Below are positions 6,005-8,571 of a stretch of 8,571 bases of DNA, piece after piece. Source of the stretch: an uncultured Planctomycetaceae bacterium (lineage in GTDB: Bacteria > Planctomycetota > Planctomycetia > Pirellulales > Thermoguttaceae); NCBI GenBank assembly GCA_947307005.1, contig CAMZHY010000132.1, forward strand, positions 1 to 8,571. Direction: 5' to 3'. Under the pieces are notes generated by a model that saw nothing but the letters and a program-made list of their open reading frames with translations, was not told where the DNA came from and did not search any database. Position numbers and translations under genes: made by a program. Every line of letters starts with the position of its first letter. Position 1 is the first letter of the stretch.

Positions 6005-6988
6005 ATGACCAAAAGACAAAGGCTTTCTTCTTTACTAACGTTCCTCGTCGTCGTCGGACTCTTCGTCCTTTCAACGGCGTCGTTCGCGCAAACGGCGGAC
6101 GCGTCCCGCGGCGAAAACGTCCGACAATACCGCGACGTCGTCTATCCGCTCGAACGGAACGGTCTGCAACTCCATCTCGACTGCCTTTCCGTCGAAGGAA
6201 CGGAATCTCGCAGGGACGTCCTCCTCGTTCACGGTCTGACGTACTCCTCTCACGTTTTCGACGTCGATTACGCGGACTACAGTCTCGCGAGGTTTTTGGC
6301 GCGACACGGTTTTCGCGTATGGCGAATCGATATCGCCGGTTATGGACGTTCGGAACGCCCCGACGACGGGTTCGCCGTCACGGCGGAATACGCGGCTCAA
6401 GACGTCCGCGCCGCGTTATTGAAGATTCGCGAACTCATGAAGGTTGAAACCGTCGATTTGCTCGGCTGGAGTTGGGGAACGATTACGACGGGCGCCGTCG
6501 ACGACCGCGATCGCGAACTTGTCGGACGACGCGTCCTGTACGCTCCTGTTCTAATGGGACTCGGCGAGAATGCGATCGCGGACGATTATCACCGCAACAC
6601 GTGGGAACACGCGGCGGAGGATTTCCAGAAAGACGAATCGGGCGCGATCCGTCTCGACGTCGTCGAACAGCCCGTCGTCGACGCCTTTTGCTCGAACTGC
6701 TGGCGCTACGACGGCGAGGGCAGTCCGAACGGGGGGCGGCGCGAGGCGTGTTGTTCTGAAGAGACGACCCTTCTCGATTTTGGGCGAATCTCCTCTCCCA
6801 CGCTCGTGATTTGCGGCGATAAGGATCCGTATATGAAATTGCCGCTGATTCGAAAATCCTTCGAGAAGCTGCCCCAAGGGTCGAAACTCGTCGTCATCTC
6901 CGGCGCAAGTCACGTCGCAATGCTGGAAAAACCGTTCTATTGCGAGTTTCAAGAACGCGTTCTCGAATTCCTCGCGTCGGAACAATAG
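6005..6988 (+). CDS. Exported alpha/beta hydrolase
   Basis: 327 residues from ATG 6005. An in-frame ATG at 5957 overlaps the previous stop as ATGA and would add 16 charged residues; 6005 is preferred because MTKRQR followed by a hydrophobic run (9-24) and SFAQT gives a standard signal peptide. Both starts have weak ribosome sites, so translation may be coupled to the upstream gene. The fold's marks are in order: oxyanion-loop LLVHG (73-77), GYGRS (112-116), nucleophile elbow GWSWG with Ser156, acid loop VICGDKD with Asp274, and GASH with His303. The catalytic triad therefore looks intact, and length is usual for the family. Substrate cannot be told; an ester or amide hydrolysed in the periplasm is likely. 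The lid region has an odd cysteine group, CSNC (229-232) and CC (249-250), which could form disulfides. Sharing an operon with the propeller/CBM9-like protein hints at a joint task. Confidence 0.9.
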   Translation: MTKRQRLSSLLTFLVVVGLFVLSTASFAQTADASRGENVRQYRDVVYPLERNGLQLHLDCLSVEGTESRRDVLLVHGLTYSSHVFDVDYADYSLARFLARHGFRVWRIDIAGYGRSERPDDGFAVTAEYAAQDVRAALLKIRELMKVETVDLLGWSWGTITTGAVDDRDRELVGRRVLYAPVLMGLGENAIADDYHRNTWEHAAEDFQKDESGAIRLDVVEQPVVDAFCSNCWRYDGEGSPNGGRREACCSEETTLLDFGRISSPTLVICGDKDPYMKLPLIRKSFEKLPQGSKLVVISGASHVAMLEKPFYCEFQERVLEFLASEQ

Positions 6989-7031
6989 CGCGCCGGTCGA
7001 TCGGCGACAGGGAATTGAGAAAACGACGCCC

Positions 7032-7061
7032 CGTCGTCGGCAAACGCAACGACGTCTTTTT
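7032..7061 (+). terminator. Possible intrinsic terminator of the large-protein/hydrolase operon
   Basis: CGTCGT (7032-7037) pairs with ACGACG (7049-7054) around an 11-base loop, followed by TCTTTTT. The same CGTCGT can pair instead with ACGACG at 7023-7028, giving a competing hairpin with a three-base loop. The stem is short, so this is moderate evidence; the stronger hairpin at 7119-7148 may also stop plus-strand transcripts. Confidence 0.4.
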
Positions 7062-7111
7062 ATAGAACCTTCATTTTCTCCGAGATTTCCTCCCTCTCGT
7101 TCCGAACGCGT

Positions 7112-7148
7112 AAAAAACGGCGCGCCACGCTCTGTCGCGCGACGCGCC
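7112..7148 (-). terminator. Strong intrinsic terminator of the Met/Gly-rich gene
   Basis: On the minus strand GGCGCG (7143-7148) pairs with CGCGCC (7119-7124), extended by a T-G pair and an inner CGC/GCG stem, and is followed by one G and then six T (7112-7117). It begins about 34 bases after the stop codon of the minus-strand gene. On the plus strand the same hairpin is followed by a T-rich stretch, so it might work in both directions. Confidence 0.75.
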
Positions 7149-7181
7149 TGTCTGTTTCTAGCGTGGGAAAGAACGCGGCGA

Positions 7182-8571
7182 TTACATCATCATTCCGCCG
7201 CCGCCCATACCCATGCCCATCATGTTCTGGGAACCGTCGTAGCGACCAAGTTCTCGGGCGTCTTCTTTGATCTCGCGAACTTGAAGAAGTCCGTTCGACT
7301 CAAGAATCATCACCTTACCGGGCGAGAGGAGTTCCGAGTTCGAAATCTTATCGCCGCCAAGCGCGTCGACAACGGTCACGTCGGAAATATGGTTGACGGT
7401 CTTCTTCGTATTCTTCTTGCCGCCCTTCTTAGAGGAGCTTCCGCCGAACATCGCGGACATATCGTCCATCGACATGCCGCCTTGGACGTTCACGGGATTG
7501 TGAGCTTCGCCGTAGAAGTTCGCAACTTGACCGCGCTTAAGCTGTCTGTCTTGGACGATCGACTCGGAAGCGGATTCCGCGTCGAAGAAGATTGACGAAA
7601 GCGTGATGCGAGGTTCCGCGCCGGGACGCGTCGCCGCTTCGACCTTTTGCGCAAAGACTCGCGCGTCGGCGCCGAGCGCGACGGGATTGGACGCTTCGCT
7701 GAATTCGGATTCGACGTAACGCTGCTCGACCGTCGCCGTATTCTCGACGAATTCCTCTTTGACCCCGTAGTTCGGGTTCGCAAGGATCAACTTAACTCGG
7801 TACTGATAGGTGACGCCAGGCTGAACGTCGAAGTCGAAGTAGCGGAAGAGGTAGTAATCGACGGAAACGGCGGCCTTGACGCGCATTCTCGCGCGGTTAA
7901 TCGCGTTTTCGTTCGTAAGCCACGCGTTGGAGCCCATGCCGCCGTCCATGCCGGTTCCCATGCCGCCGCCCATGCCGGACCCCATGCCCGCCATCATGCC
8001 CGCGCCGGTCGAACTCATGCCGCCCATCATGCCCGACCCCATGCCGACGCCTCCGGCGCCGCCGCGAGCGTCTGCGAACGGGTCGCGATCCAAGAGAGAA
8101 CTTTCGTCAATCTGGTTCATTTCCTCTTGGAGCTGGTTCCATTCCTTGAGTTCGTCGGCCTGAATTGCGATCTGTTCCGAGGAATTGAGCGGAATATTCG
8201 GCAGGTTCGCGATTTCCTCGCCGAAAGGTTTGGAAATCATCGGAGGACAGTTCATCGCCATCGGCGGGAAGTTCGCGACGATCGGAGCCATGTAGTTGTA
8301 ACCGACCTGGTCGGAACCGACGCCGGCCCACTGCTGGTTCTCTTTCTTCATCGCCTTAATGACGTCGACTTTCTTCCAATCGACGGAGCCGCCGGGACCG
8401 ACGACGCCGCGCTGCAGTTCATAATAAACGTAGCGAGGCTGGTCGCGAACGTCGTCAAGATACTGCGCGTCGCTGAAAAGATCGCTGTAGATCGCGGTTT
8501 GTTTACGGATCGGAATCGAACCGGTAATCGTAATCCACTGTTTGCCTTCGGTCTTGCCGCCGCCGTTCATG
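7182..8571 (-). CDS. Met/Gly-rich protein of a planctomycete-type family (N-terminus probably beyond right edge)
   Basis: The frame is open to the right edge; an ATG at 8570 would give 462 residues, but MNGGGKTEGKQWITITG does not look like a natural N-terminus and the family, as I recall it, starts earlier, often with a membrane segment. Numbering here is from that ATG. Region 11-70 (WITITGSIPIRKQ, QPRYVYYELQR) and region 236-300 (VSVDYYLFRYFDFDVQPG, TYQYRVKLILANPNYG, SEFSEASNPV) look like conserved beta-rich modules. Between them lie a Pro/Met stretch (FPPMAMNCPPM, 101-111), an acidic helix (138-160) and a Met/Gly-rich insert (170-214, 11 Met). A Lys-rich patch (381-390) and a tail with 7 Met in the last 13 residues follow. 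No catalytic motif is seen and the function is unknown. A strong terminator lies just after the stop, so this is the last gene of its transcript. Confidence 0.85.
   Translation of the reverse strand, partial: MNGGGKTEGKQWITITGSIPIRKQTAIYSDLFSDAQYLDDVRDQPRYVYYELQRGVVGPGGSVDWKKVDVIKAMKKENQQWAGVGSDQVGYNYMAPIVANFPPMAMNCPPMISKPFGEEIANLPNIPLNSSEQIAIQADELKEWNQLQEEMNQIDESSLLDRDPFADARGGAGGVGMGSGMMGGMSSTGAGMMAGMGSGMGGGMGTGMDGGMGSNAWLTNENAINRARMRVKAAVSVDYYLFRYFDFDVQPGVTYQYRVKLILANPNYGVKEEFVENTATVEQRYVESEFSEASNPVALGADARVFAQKVEAATRPGAEPRITLSSIFFDAESASESIVQDRQLKRGQVANFYGEAHNPVNVQGGMSMDDMSAMFGGSSSKKGGKKNTKKTVNHISDVTVVDALGGDKISNSELLSPGKVMILESNGLLQVREIKEDARELGRYDGSQNMMGMGMGGGGMMM
7929..8063 (-). repeat. Low-complexity CATGCC-type repeat coding for the Met/Gly-rich insert
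   Basis: The plus strand shows a dense irregular series of CATGCC-like units in this stretch. On the coding strand they read as Met-Gly with Gly, Ser, Ala, Thr or Asp between, for residues 170-214 of the right-hand gene. The period varies between 3 and 12 bases, consistent with slippage in a simple repeat. Confidence 0.7.

Noticed and set aside
7876..8163. Plus-strand Met/Pro-rich frame opposite the Met/Gly insert
   Set aside because: It is the antisense reading of the CATGCC-type repeat; the minus-strand frame is longer, has conserved-looking modules and a matching terminator.

Overview
The window looks like chromosomal DNA of a member of the Planctomycetota, most likely related to the Pirellulales. 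The evidence is the gene content rather than any marker gene: a 1154-residue exported protein combining a YCF48/BNR-type propeller, an LmbE-like region, a helical region and a CBM9-like C-terminus; a small lipoprotein ending in an 'EIVYIDKDHLH' block; and a Met/Gly-rich protein with a 'YYLFRYFDFDVQPG' core. I recognise all three as resembling planctomycete-restricted families from memory, without a search. Large non-coding gaps and a dense GCG/CGA/GAC codon style fit this. No RNA gene, transposon, CRISPR array or phage gene is visible.

Layout from left to right: (1) 1-344, minus strand, the 5' part of a gene for a secreted Cys/Ala/Pro-rich protein that runs off the left edge. (2) 345-1674, about 1.33 kb with no convincing gene, but with several inverted repeats and possible promoters. 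(3) 1675-2247, plus strand, a small lipoprotein followed by a strong intrinsic terminator (2312-2349). (4) 2496-5960, plus strand, the large mosaic protein, probably from its own promoter at 2388-2417. (5) 6005-6988, plus strand, an exported alpha/beta hydrolase, almost certainly co-transcribed with gene 4. (6) 6989-7181, a convergent intergenic region holding a strong minus-strand terminator and a weaker plus-strand one. (7) 7182-8571, minus strand, a Met/Gly-rich protein whose start probably lies beyond the right edge.

Four of the five genes carry an export signal, and the fifth lacks its N-terminus here, so the window is a cell-envelope/secretome locus. The clearest functional unit is genes 4 and 5: a large non-catalytic-looking scaffold with a probable carbohydrate-binding end, followed by a secreted serine hydrolase with an intact triad. 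Their shared substrate, if any, cannot be read from sequence. The most interesting items are the Cys-rich secreted protein, which fits old reports of proline- and cystine-rich planctomycete cell walls, and the LmbE-like region in gene 4, which has lost its metal-binding residues.
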